A stretch of 64,000 nucleotides of DNA. Source: Alkalibacterium sp049389645. Lineage in GTDB: Bacteria; Bacillota; Bacilli; Lactobacillales; Carnobacteriaceae_A. The translations under genes were made by a program, and so were the position numbers. Shown one piece after another: positions 54,769 through 63,524 of this stretch. The notes beneath the pieces were generated by a model. It was not told the DNA's origin. It saw only the letters and a list, made by a program, of their open reading frames with translations, and searched no databases. Each line of letters starts with the position of its first letter. The stretch's first letter is position 1. The DNA lies in NCBI RefSeq assembly GCF_049389645.1, contig NZ_CP186540.1:496001-560000 (forward strand). Reading direction: 5' to 3'.

Positions 54769-54811
54769 AAAAATACCAAAGCCCATATTTATATGAGCTT
54801 TGGTATTTTTT
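54769..54811 (-). terminator. Terminator of the VOC gene
   Basis: Stem AAAATACCAAAGCcCAT/ATGaGCTTTGGTATTTTT with T-runs on both strands, 7 nt past the VOC stop codon on the minus strand. Confidence 0.82.
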
Positions 54812-54817
54812 GATACT

Positions 54818-55312
54818 TTAATAGGCACCACTTGAATAGGTTACTTCGTAGCTATGTGTATATATTTCAAAAACAATTCCGAACGGGTCCTCTACGTAAC
54901 ACATTTTATAAGGTTTTTCACCTGGATAATAGGCTCTGATCGGCATTCTTTGCTTTCCGCCATTTCCAACGATTTTGTTAACCAGACCTTCAATATCCGG
55001 GTCCTGGACACTGAAATGAAACATACCAGTTGGAACATGATTAAAAACCGGAGCTGTTTGATCGTTTTGCTTGAATTCAAAAAGCTCAATACCTATACCA
55101 TCTGACGTTACCATATGAGCAATTTTAAAATCTTCATACCCCTCTCCAAATACATCTTGGCACATAATACCGATTGCCGTATCAACTTCTTCTTTAACTT
55201 CTGATGGTTCCATAACTAGGTACCATCCCATAACCTCACTATAGAATTTAACCGCATTTTCAATATCTGGAACGGATAAACCAATGTGTGAAAAACTTCT
55301 AGGATATCTCAT
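54818..55312 (-). CDS. VOC-family (glyoxalase/dioxygenase-fold) protein
   Basis: A 164-residue vicinal-oxygen-chelate protein. FSHIGLSVPDIENAVKFYSEVMGW holds the first metal ligand His, IGIELFEF the second, MFHFSVQDPDI the third and MCYVEDPFGIVFEIYTHS the last Glu. All four ligand positions are filled, so it may be an active metalloenzyme. GGAGG lies 6 nt before ATG. The HxlR regulator gene is upstream on the same strand and may control it. Confidence 0.9.
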   Translation of the reverse strand: MRYPRSFSHIGLSVPDIENAVKFYSEVMGWYLVMEPSEVKEEVDTAIGIMCQDVFGEGYEDFKIAHMVTSDGIGIELFEFKQNDQTAPVFNHVPTGMFHFSVQDPDIEGLVNKIVGNGGKQRMPIRAYYPGEKPYKMCYVEDPFGIVFEIYTHSYEVTYSSGAY

Positions 55313-55428
55313 GATATACCTCCAAAATATAGTCTTGTTTTATTTATTTCCTGTCGACATTATGAGTATATCAATCGATAATGCTTCCGTAAATCACTTA
55401 CTTTTTTGTACGTACTTGATTGGAACGT

Positions 55429-55770
55429 TTAATCATTTACTATTATGTTGTTTTTCTCACCATATAGTTTAGAGAAATCACACAGAGAATCAACAAGCAT
55501 ATTTAATTGAGGGTATTGTTCAGATATAGCGTAGTGTACATTCAAAGGTTTCTCACAAATAACCGTGCGATAAATCAATCCTGTGAGTTCCATTTCCTTT
55601 AATTGAGTTGTCAGCATTTTTTCAGTAATATCGGGTATTCCTTTTTGCAATAATGAAAACCGATTATCCCCATGCATAATATGCCACAGAATAAGCAACT
55701 TCCATTTCCCACCAACCAGATCCATTGTTAATAACAAAGAGCAGGTATATTCTCTTTTAAGTTTCGCCAT
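55429..55770 (-). CDS. HxlR-family transcriptional regulator
   Basis: A 113-residue winged-helix protein. Cys residue in YTCSLLLTMDLVGGKWKLLILWHI, then FSLLQKGIPDITEKMLTTQLKEMELTG (recognition helix) and the wing YRTVICEKPLNVHYAI. HxlR proteins sense aldehydes, quinones or redox state, often through the N-terminal Cys. GGAGG lies 8 nt before ATG at 55770. The VOC gene 116 nt downstream is a likely target. Confidence 0.92.
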   Translation of the reverse strand: MAKLKREYTCSLLLTMDLVGGKWKLLILWHIMHGDNRFSLLQKGIPDITEKMLTTQLKEMELTGLIYRTVICEKPLNVHYAISEQYPQLNMLVDSLCDFSKLYGEKNNIIVND

Positions 55771-55966
55771 ATTCCTCACCTCCATAAATGAAATCTACAG
55801 ACACTTCATTTTATTCGAACTTTCTATTTTCATTATTAGGTTCGATCTACTTTTAATATGATACCTCTTTTTTGCTAGATCGCCACTCACTTACAGTGTT
55901 GAACAATTAAAATAATTCATCAAGTATTATTTATCTGAATTAGAGAAAACCCAGCCCGTTACGTTT

Positions 55967-56293
55967 TTATTTTCCAGTTCGACTGAGCCAACCTTCGAGT
56001 AAAACACCATATACGATCCCAGCCACAAAACTGATAGGATCTTGAAATCCAGTGGAACTGTAGAATGCGAAAGAAACTATAAGGCCTAGCAGCGCTCCAC
56101 GAAGTAACGCCTTATTTCTAACGGTCTCGCCCCAAGGAGCGCCAACGATTAGCCCAAGGATAACCCGGTTATACCAAAGCGAAAACACAAAAGTAGGTGT
56201 AGCCGTAAAACCAGAACGTACATATGCTCCTACTATGCAAACAATACCTAACAAAGCTCCACCAATAAGAGCTACTTTCATCCTCTCTTTCAT
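55967..56293 (-). CDS. Hypothetical membrane protein, 108 aa
   Basis: A small glycine-rich protein with about three to four hydrophobic segments: VALIGGALLGIVCIVGAYV, NRVILGLIVGAPWG, ALLRGALLGLIVSFAFY and a last weak one (DPISFVAGIVYGVLLEGWL). I do not recognise a named family. AGGAG 7 nt before ATG at 56293 sets the start. Single gene, divergent from the LTA-synthase-like gene. Confidence 0.65.
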   Translation of the reverse strand: MKERMKVALIGGALLGIVCIVGAYVRSGFTATPTFVFSLWYNRVILGLIVGAPWGETVRNKALLRGALLGLIVSFAFYSSTGFQDPISFVAGIVYGVLLEGWLSRTGK

Positions 56294-56559
56294 CTCTCCA
56301 CTCCTCATATCATAAGTTTATGATCCATGACTTTTAGTTTAGCATCCACTTCTTCTTGAGTTTTTATCTTTCAATCTATTATAATACTCATAACTTTAAT
56401 AGTATAACTGAAATGGTTACTTTTCAAGATAAAGCTAGGATACTAAAAGATATACAATTTCTACCATTTAAACTTTTTAATTACTTGAAATTTATTTGTT
56501 CTAAAGTAGTACATAAATGTTTATATGTGTTAAAATACTGACATAAAGGAGGCGTTTTC

Positions 56560-58563
56560 ATGCTTAAAAATAAAAAAAGTCTACCGCTATTAGTTTATTT
56601 TATACTTTCGTTGTTCTTTATGGAGTTTATCTTGAGATTAAACGTAGTGGGAAGCACCGGTTTTGTTTCTATAGGTCTTTTAATTTCTTTTATATTCTCA
56701 ATGACTTTAGCCATTGTTATTTTTTTACTTTCCAGTTTGTTTCATAATAGAGCCAATCATATTTTATCTTTTGTGCTCCTCATCATAACAGGCTTAATCT
56801 TCTCTACGCAATTTATTTATGATCAGTTCTTCAGGACCTTCTACAGCTTTTATTCAGCGGGAAATGTTTCTCAGATATTTGAGTTTAGGCAGGATATTGG
56901 GACAATCATTTTAAATAATTATTTTTGGATACTTTTATTTTTTCTGCCAGCTTTTTTTATCTTGTTTTGGGGCAAAAGAATTTTCAGTTTTGACAGGATA
57001 AGAGTAATTTATAGAGGATTATTGATTTGTTTAATTATAGTCTTTCATATAACAGCTTTGACTACAATTTGGTTCAATGGAAAAGATCAAAATTCAGCCT
57101 ATGATTTATATTTCCAAACAAGGGACCCCGTTCTTTCCGTTGATAGGCTTGGCATGATCACTACCATGCGGTTAGATCTTCAAAGATTGGCTACTGGGTG
57201 GTCACCTACCCAGACAGCTCCTGATATGCCTACCTCCAATCCAGAGCCAATAGATGAACCTGAAAAAGAATATGCTGAAGCAGACATCGAAATGGAGACG
57301 GATGAAAAAGAAAATGTAGAGAAGGAAATAGAATATAACATCTTAGATATCGATTTCGATAAAATGCTTTCGGATGGAAATGATGACAGTCTCAACCAGA
57401 TGCATAATTACTTTGCAAGCGTTGAACCTACAGCAAAAAATGAATACACTGGGAGATATGAAGGCTATAACCTTATCTTTCTAACTGCTGAAAGTTTTGC
57501 TCCTTATGCTGTACACGAGGACGTGACACCCACTCTTTATAAAATGGTTCATGAAGGATACAATTTCACTGATTTTTATGTGCCCCTTTGGGATGTCAGT
57601 AGTTCTGATGGTGAATACGTGTCATTGACCAGTCTTGTTCCCAAAAGCGGAATCTGGAGTTTTTCTGCATCGGCTGATATAGATCTGCCTTATGTTATGG
57701 GTAATCAATTAAAAGAACTTGGTTATAATACCGTCGCCTATCATAACCATACTTATACTTATTATAATAGAGATGCTTCCCATCCGAATATGGGCTATGA
57801 TTATAAGGGAATCGGAAATGGGCTTGAAATAAGCGGAGGCTGGCCAAGGTCCGATCTGGAAATGATGCAAGAAACAGTTCCTGAGTATATAGATAATGAA
57901 CCTTTTCATGCTTATTACGTGACAGTCAGTGGCCATATGCAGTATTCCTTTGCAGGAAACAATATTGCTTATAAAAACAAAGAGTATGTCGCAGATTTAC
58001 CTTATTCAGAACAAGCCAAAGCCTACCTGGCTACTCAAATCGAACTTGATAAAGCCTTAGAGAATATGCTAAATCAGCTGGAAGAGGCGGGTATCGCAGA
58101 CAAGACGTTAATTGTCTTAGCTACTGATCATTACCCCTACGGTCTTGATAACTCAACCATAGACGAGCTTGCTGGACATAACGTGGACAGAGCTTTTGAG
58201 CTCTACAAAAGTCCCTTGATCCTTTATTCAAAGGACATGGATCCTGTTACGGTAGATAAACCAAGTTCGAATCTTGATCTTGTCCCTACACTCTATAACT
58301 TACTTGGAGTAGAGTATGATTCCAGACTGTTCATGGGATCCGATATATTTTCCGACTCTAGTCCCCTTGTCATGTTTAGAAATAAAAGCTTCATCACCGA
58401 CAGAGGTAAGTATAATTCTGCAACTAAGGAATTTATACCAACTGAAGAAGATAGCAGCGATGATTATTATGATTATATCGATGCAATTTCTCTGATCGTA
58501 GACAATAAGTTTTATTATTCCGTCAAGATACTTGAAACAGATTACTATAAAGAATTTAACTGA
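56560..58563 (+). CDS. LTA-synthase-like sulfatase-fold phosphoglycerol transferase
   Basis: A 667-residue membrane enzyme. Five TM segments (about residues 8-175) precede an extracytoplasmic sulfatase domain (about 300-620). Metal-site residues fit LtaS: Glu311 in LTAESF, His457 in SGHMQYSF, Asp521-His522 in ATDHYPYG. The nucleophile position, a Thr in LtaS (TSDSEF), is Ser348 here (SSDGEY). A very acidic linker (about 229-258) separates the halves. It could transfer glycerol phosphate to a lipid or another polymer. AAAGGAGG lies 7 nt before ATG. Single gene with a strong terminator. Confidence 0.88.
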   Translation: MLKNKKSLPLLVYFILSLFFMEFILRLNVVGSTGFVSIGLLISFIFSMTLAIVIFLLSSLFHNRANHILSFVLLIITGLIFSTQFIYDQFFRTFYSFYSAGNVSQIFEFRQDIGTIILNNYFWILLFFLPAFFILFWGKRIFSFDRIRVIYRGLLICLIIVFHITALTTIWFNGKDQNSAYDLYFQTRDPVLSVDRLGMITTMRLDLQRLATGWSPTQTAPDMPTSNPEPIDEPEKEYAEADIEMETDEKENVEKEIEYNILDIDFDKMLSDGNDDSLNQMHNYFASVEPTAKNEYTGRYEGYNLIFLTAESFAPYAVHEDVTPTLYKMVHEGYNFTDFYVPLWDVSSSDGEYVSLTSLVPKSGIWSFSASADIDLPYVMGNQLKELGYNTVAYHNHTYTYYNRDASHPNMGYDYKGIGNGLEISGGWPRSDLEMMQETVPEYIDNEPFHAYYVTVSGHMQYSFAGNNIAYKNKEYVADLPYSEQAKAYLATQIELDKALENMLNQLEEAGIADKTLIVLATDHYPYGLDNSTIDELAGHNVDRAFELYKSPLILYSKDMDPVTVDKPSSNLDLVPTLYNLLGVEYDSRLFMGSDIFSDSSPLVMFRNKSFITDRGKYNSATKEFIPTEEDSSDDYYDYIDAISLIVDNKFYYSVKILETDYYKEFN

Positions 58564-58610
58564 TTCAGCATTCACTATCAGGTCCTCATAAAGATAATTC
58601 TGGTCCTATT

Positions 58611-58650
58611 AAAACCCAGCATGGAAATGGATTCCATGCTGGGTTTTTTT
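58611..58650 (+). terminator. Terminator of the LTA-synthase-like gene
   Basis: Stem AAAACCCAGCATGGAA/TTCCATGCTGGGTTTT, 16 perfect pairs with a 5-nt loop and T7, about 48 nt after the stop codon. Confidence 0.92.
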
Positions 58651-58716
58651 GCTTATTCAATTAAACGACTCGTTGACACTTAGTTAAAAACGTTCAAGCG
58701 CCCGTTACCGAAGGTG

Positions 58717-59475
58717 TCAAATTCCTTCTTTCAGCATTTCCGCACGGATCTTTTCAATTCTCATATCTAACTCTGAACCATCAAACTTGGGAAGATGCAT
58801 CTCACTGACAATCTTACCATCGATCATGAACAAGACACGCTCACTTTGTGCCGCCACCATGGCATCGTGGGTAACAAACATTATGGTGATCCCTTCGCGA
58901 TTTAGTTCCGAAAAGATCTCCATGATTTCCTGCGAAGTTTTTGAGTTGAGTGCCCCGGTCGGTTCATCCCCAAAAATGATTTTCGGACTGTTGATCAGCG
59001 CACGGCAGATACCTGCACGTTGAAGCTGCCCTCCGGAAACCTGGGTAATGTCGCGCTCATCCAATTCGGAAATACCCACCTTCCCCATCAGTTTTTTGGC
59101 TTTTGTCGATACTTGTGCTCCCTTCTTTCGGTTGTCACGCATTGAAGGGAGCACAATGTTATCTAAAATATTCAGGTTCTTTAACATGGTTGGCTGCTGA
59201 AATACAAACCCCATCCTGGTTCTCCTGAGATCAGCCATCTCTTTTTCGCTTAAAGTCGAGATATCTTGCTCTTCAAATGTAACTTTTCCGGATTCAAAAT
59301 GGTCCATACCACTGAGTGCAAAAATCAAGGTGGTCTTCCCAGACCCTGAGGGCCCCATAACAGCTACGAACTCTCCCTCATTGATTTCTACCGAGACTTC
59401 GTCAAGAACAGTAGTTTTTTCACTGCCCACACCGAAGGATTTGACTAGAGCTTCAGCTATTATAATTTTATTCAT
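58717..59475 (-). CDS. ABC exporter ATP-binding protein (LolD/MacB/FtsE class)
   Basis: A 252-residue ATPase. Walker A GPSGSGKTT (residues 41-49), Q-loop FVFQQPTML, signature VSGGQLQRAGI and Walker B IIFGDEPTGALN. The LolD/MacB class drives FtsX-type permeases. The variant ADEPTGALN and the short C-terminus fit. AAAGGAG lies 7 nt before ATG, 4 nt after the permease stop, so the two form an operon in the order permease-ATPase. Confidence 0.93.
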   Translation of the reverse strand: MNKIIIAEALVKSFGVGSEKTTVLDEVSVEINEGEFVAVMGPSGSGKTTLIFALSGMDHFESGKVTFEEQDISTLSEKEMADLRRTRMGFVFQQPTMLKNLNILDNIVLPSMRDNRKKGAQVSTKAKKLMGKVGISELDERDITQVSGGQLQRAGICRALINSPKIIFGDEPTGALNSKTSQEIMEIFSELNREGITIMFVTHDAMVAAQSERVLFMIDGKIVSEMHLPKFDGSELDMRIEKIRAEMLKEGI

Positions 59476-59479
59476 CAGA

Positions 59480-61798
59480 CTACTCCTTTATATTTTCAGA
59501 GATTTTGATCTGCGCAATATCTGCTGTCCCGGCTACTGTGGCAATCATTACAAAACTTAACATCAGCAGCGGGCTGAGCAAATAAGATAAAACTGGATTG
59601 GTTGTAAAAGAAAAGGAAGAAGCGCCAACATAAGCAATCGCCTGTCCGGCCAGTAATTGCCCTAGGCTATTTGCCAGCAGAGTGCCGGTGACCACTCCTA
59701 TGAGCAGTACAAATACTGCGCGTGACGCAAACTGCACCCTGATATCGCGGGTTGTATATCCAAAAGCCTTCATCACCGCGATAGCGTAGCGTTCTTTGGC
59801 GACCAACATTTTCATGAACAGAAGCGTTACCAATACACATATGAATAAAGCGATAGCAGCTGCAGCATAGGCCGCTGTGCCAACAGAACTAATAGTAGAG
59901 CCGTAAGTCTGCAGTACATATTCATCAATGGCTGAAACCTTGGCAAAACCAAAGTTGTCTTGGTATTCTCGTGCTTTGCTTTCGACCTTTAAAGCATCTG
60001 CAAGTTCTATATTGATGATGCTCCACATCGTTTCCGCTGTGTCGTCGACAAAAGCAGCTTTAGCCGTTTTCCCACCATTCGTTACATCGGAATAAACGCC
60101 GCTGATCGTGAAGTCCTTTTCTACGCCGTTTACAAGCAATGCAATGGAATCACCTGTAACCTTTTCCAACTCCCTTGCATTGATATCCGACAGAGAAATC
60201 TCGTTTTCAGCAACAGGAGCACTACCTTCAGTATATTCCAGAGGAAACTCTAAGTGATTGCCGAGTTCTATTATGATTCTTTCTGTCGAACCGTCTTCCA
60301 TGATCACATCAAATGTTTTAGTGGTCAGCAGGGCATAACTGGCAATGTCACCGTCTGTCTCTATCTTGTCTGCTACTTCAGCAGTCTTTTCAGAAATATT
60401 GTCGGTCTGCTGGATATCAATACGCATATCACTCCTACCGATACCCATATAGGTAACAAAATTTTCCGAAGAAATGGTATTGTAGAGGTTTTGCGGAATA
60501 ATCATGATGAAGGCTGAAATGATCAGCACTACGAGCATGGTAGCATAAAGACCTTTCCTGGCGAGGACATCCTTAACCCCAAGAAATATATTGGGATTAA
60601 AGAGCTTGTTTTCGCTGAGCAGCAACCGCTTCGAGGTATTGCTTTTTCCCCGGGCCATACCGAAACGAATCGCTTCTGCAGCGGATATTTTCTTGAACCG
60701 CTTCAGTACTCTGTTAACGTAGATCATGATTGTCAAAGCTATAATAAATACGCCTAACGCTCCGAAGAGGGGGGCAAGTGAAGCATTATCACTTTCACCC
60801 ATGAAAAGCCTGATGTTCACCAACAGTAGATCTTTAAACAGAAAAGAAAGCGCGTAGCCGATTGCAGAACCGATCAAGGCAATAGCCGCATATTTCGCCA
60901 GATAAATCCTTTTGATATCAGATAAGCGCAAACCGATAGCCTTCATCACGCCGATTTCGCAGTAATCTTCTTCGATTTTGGCGAGTAGGGTAAACCTGAT
61001 GGATACAAAAGCAATCAATACAACCATAATACTAACCAGCAGGATGACCGCAATCATCATTCCATCAGAAATCGAATTGATCAATCTAAAAAGGGGATAG
61101 GTTATCGTCGGCCCGTTTGCTTCGAGGCCTGCAGCGTTATATTCAGATTCAAAATCTCCGAGGTCTGATAAATCATTGAGCCTGAATTCAATCAGGTATT
61201 CGATACTACCAGAGCTCCTTAGCTCCTCAAAGTCATTGTCACTAACTAGTAATCTCTTTGATGAAGAGAGAGTAGAATTCATTTGCGAATCACGTAGAAA
61301 ACCTGCCACAGTGAACTCTTTTCCGCTGATCAAAGCACTATCGCCAACCACAGCCAAACCATCTCTCATGTAGTTGATTGGAACAAAGAGCTCTCCATCT
61401 TCAGCAGTTAAAATCTCATCGTCAAGACCCAAAAGATAATCAAATTTTTCACTCTGCCTGGAGACACCGTTATCTTGGAGGCTTTGAGCAAGCGAGCTAT
61501 CAGCTAAAACAATTCGAGCTCCTTCAAGATTGAGGAATTCCAGCACCTGAAACTCTTCTACAAATTCGCTTTCCTCAGCAAAAACATTTAGGCGATCCAT
61601 ATCCACTTCCCCGGCATGCATCTGCATAAAGTGTGGTGTTTCAGCCTTGGTCATCATGGAGTCAATCGCACCGGTTAGATTGATAACCAGGATCATGGCC
61701 AGCGAGACCAACATGGCAGCGGCAGCAACAAAAAATACCGTGGTCAGGGTCACCGCTTTACTTTTTTGGAAGTCATTTTTGATCAGCTTGTAGTACAT
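59480..61798 (-). CDS. FtsX-type ABC exporter permease
   Basis: A 772-residue permease. TM1 is at residues 17-40, then a large extracytoplasmic domain (about 45-245), three TM segments (about 250-360), TM5 after ARKGLYATMLVV (about 415-440), a second extracytoplasmic domain, and three final TM segments (about 650-765). Both FtsX repeats carry EIGVMKAIGLRLSDIKRI and YAIAVMKAFGYTTRDI. Mechanotransmission class; possible cargo is a lipoprotein, peptide or drug. AGGTGA lies 3-5 nt before ATG. First gene of the operon; no sensor kinase is adjacent. Confidence 0.9.
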   Translation of the reverse strand: MYYKLIKNDFQKSKAVTLTTVFFVAAAAMLVSLAMILVINLTGAIDSMMTKAETPHFMQMHAGEVDMDRLNVFAEESEFVEEFQVLEFLNLEGARIVLADSSLAQSLQDNGVSRQSEKFDYLLGLDDEILTAEDGELFVPINYMRDGLAVVGDSALISGKEFTVAGFLRDSQMNSTLSSSKRLLVSDNDFEELRSSGSIEYLIEFRLNDLSDLGDFESEYNAAGLEANGPTITYPLFRLINSISDGMMIAVILLVSIMVVLIAFVSIRFTLLAKIEEDYCEIGVMKAIGLRLSDIKRIYLAKYAAIALIGSAIGYALSFLFKDLLLVNIRLFMGESDNASLAPLFGALGVFIIALTIMIYVNRVLKRFKKISAAEAIRFGMARGKSNTSKRLLLSENKLFNPNIFLGVKDVLARKGLYATMLVVLIISAFIMIIPQNLYNTISSENFVTYMGIGRSDMRIDIQQTDNISEKTAEVADKIETDGDIASYALLTTKTFDVIMEDGSTERIIIELGNHLEFPLEYTEGSAPVAENEISLSDINARELEKVTGDSIALLVNGVEKDFTISGVYSDVTNGGKTAKAAFVDDTAETMWSIINIELADALKVESKAREYQDNFGFAKVSAIDEYVLQTYGSTISSVGTAAYAAAAIALFICVLVTLLFMKMLVAKERYAIAVMKAFGYTTRDIRVQFASRAVFVLLIGVVTGTLLANSLGQLLAGQAIAYVGASSFSFTTNPVLSYLLSPLLMLSFVMIATVAGTADIAQIKISENIKE

Positions 61799-62554
61799 AA
61801 GTCACCTCTCTATTCAAGCCTCTTAGCTGATTCACAATTTCCGTATTAACCTATGTCGTAAATACAAATTTAATATGGTTAAGCCCTCCAACAATAACTA
61901 GAGTTTGCTCACAACTTCAATATGTACACTATGCTCTCTATTAATATGCATTTATTATGAGACATTTCCAAAAAGGAACTGGGAGTAATTTCAGTAAAAC
62001 ATCAAAAGTCTGCCTTGAATAAATCTCAATCTATCAATATTATCTAAATACCTTTATATTTTGCTGCCAAAACCTAGCTGTACTTATAATGATATAAATC
62101 CCATCTATTTATTGATTATATTATAGCACCTACTTTATTTTAAGCACATCGAAATGTCCGACGTATCAATATGAAATTCGACTATTCAAATAACCGAATT
62201 TTTCTTTCGATTTTTTTAGCTAAATTCTCTTTTCGTAAAAGGTCGATTCAAAACGAAACTAAAAATATAACTGTGGTTACAATTCATTTTTTATTATAAT
62301 TCCCTCGTGAACACCTTCAAAAACCCATTTATCATCTTGCCCCCACAAAAGATTAAACCCCAGAAAACAAGATAAACACGTCATTTTCAAGGGTTAAATA
62401 ATATTATTTAGTTAACAGTACGACTGTCTATACATCAAACGACAGGCTAATCTTGAAGTCTTGAGTGTGTTTTCCCGTTCACGGAAACAAGTCGATATTG
62501 TCAGTTCTTTATTATGTTTCACACATCTGAAAGATTTCAACAGATCACTTCAAA
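61799..62554. other. Long non-coding stretch with a near-perfect palindrome
   Basis: About 750 nt without a reading frame that has a ribosome binding site. GTTAAATAATATTATTTAGTTAAC (24 nt at 62393-62416, shown here in two halves GTTAAATAATAT and TATTTAGTTAAC) is palindromic except near its end; the inner 16 nt at 62395-62410 are perfect. It could be an operator. Nothing else stands out. Confidence 0.4.
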
Positions 62555-62686
62555 TCAGTCGATGTCTTTTGCAATGATCATTTCCATCTCATAGTCATGG
62601 TATTCCTCTATCATACAATCAAATTCTTTTCTGGATAAACTTTTTTCACTTGATGCACTATCCATATAATAGATTTTCAGGATCAT
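62555..62686 (-). CDS. Possible small protein, 43 aa
   Basis: The frame begins ATG 20 nt after the methyltransferase stop codon and gives a codon-like acidic peptide with ASSEKSLSRKEFDCMIEEY and a tail of EMEMIIAKDID. No ribosome binding site is visible, so it would need coupling to the gene before it, or it is the end of a decayed gene. I do not recognise it. Confidence 0.3.
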   Translation of the reverse strand: MILKIYYMDSASSEKSLSRKEFDCMIEEYHDYEMEMIIAKDID

Positions 62687-62706
62687 ATTAAATTAATTAC
62701 AAGTAA

Positions 62707-63417
62707 TCATATCAACTTACCAATCAGACCAATTATGTTCATATATCTACCACCATCAGCATTTATCATCGCTCTGTCTTCAATGGCATAAGGATTTTCA
62801 GTAGAAAGCCAGTCATTCCATGCTTTATCAAAGCACTGCATTTCTTTTATATGAAAATCTGATAACGATTTTTCAAACTTTGGTTTCCACCAGTCAATGG
62901 AATGCCACATTTCAAGTGCTTCTTCCTCCCAATAGGGCATCATTTCTACAGGAACAGCATCGTGCACTTCATATTTCATACCAGGAAATGCTAGAGCAAC
63001 TATAGCTCCTTTTTTTAAAATGGGTTTCAATTTTTCATCAAAGTAGTGATCGTTATTTCCAAAATAGTGGTATGCATCCACACTGATTACAGCATCGAAA
63101 TACCCATCTGCAAATGGTAGCTTTAATGCATCCGAATGAATAGGAATAATCAAATCGTCAATTTCCATCTGTTTAAAACGTTTCAAATTATCAGTGGCTG
63201 ACACCCATAAATCAACAGCAAAAACCTGTACACCAAATTTTTCTGCCAGAAATATTGAGCTAAGACCCTTTCCACAACCCAAATCGAGAACTCGCATTCC
63301 TTTTTTCAACGTGACGTTTTGAGTTAATTCTTCTACAATAAGCATAGGGTTTGGACCCATCATATTTTCAGAAAGGAAATCTTTATCATATTTTTCAGTT
63401 TTAAAATAATAACTCAT
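62707..63417 (-). CDS. SAM-dependent methyltransferase (class I)
   Basis: A 236-residue Rossmann methyltransferase. MRVLDLGCGKGLSSIFLAEKFG is motif I, VFAVDLWVSATDN motif post-I, LPFADGYFDAVISVDAYHYF motif II. The C-terminal YWEEEALEMWHSIDWWKPKFE region is aromatic-rich and may bind the acceptor. The substrate is unknown. GGAGGGGG lies 6 nt before ATG. It is a single gene. Confidence 0.9.
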   Translation of the reverse strand: MSYYFKTEKYDKDFLSENMMGPNPMLIVEELTQNVTLKKGMRVLDLGCGKGLSSIFLAEKFGVQVFAVDLWVSATDNLKRFKQMEIDDLIIPIHSDALKLPFADGYFDAVISVDAYHYFGNNDHYFDEKLKPILKKGAIVALAFPGMKYEVHDAVPVEMMPYWEEEALEMWHSIDWWKPKFEKSLSDFHIKEMQCFDKAWNDWLSTENPYAIEDRAMINADGGRYMNIIGLIGKLI

Positions 63418-63467
63418 TCCTGACCCCCTCCAATTTCAACTATTTCTCAATACCGTTATTTTTTATA

Positions 63468-63504
63468 AAAAACCAGTATGAAATCCAATTCCATACTGGT
63501 TTTT
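63468..63504 (-). terminator. Terminator of the DUF7000 gene
   Basis: Stem AAAAACCAGTATG/CATACTGGTTTTT with an 11-nt loop and T6 on the minus strand, about 20 nt after the stop codon at 63525. Confidence 0.87.
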
Positions 63505-63524
63505 GTCTATTTATTTAAAGCATC

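Noticed and set aside
56356..56541. 61-codon plus-strand frame upstream of the LTA-synthase-like gene
   Set aside because: No ribosome binding site and a low-complexity aromatic and asparagine-rich translation; it ends 18 nt before the real gene and looks like promoter DNA.
58717..61798. Exporter considered as a BceAB-type antibiotic-sensing module
   Set aside because: The permease has the symmetric two-domain FtsX layout, not the ten-TM BceB layout, and no histidine kinase or response regulator is present.
62707..63417. Methyltransferase and partial DUF7000 gene considered as a modification system
   Set aside because: The methyltransferase has small-molecule-type motifs, no DNA-methylase motif, and a terminator separates the two genes.
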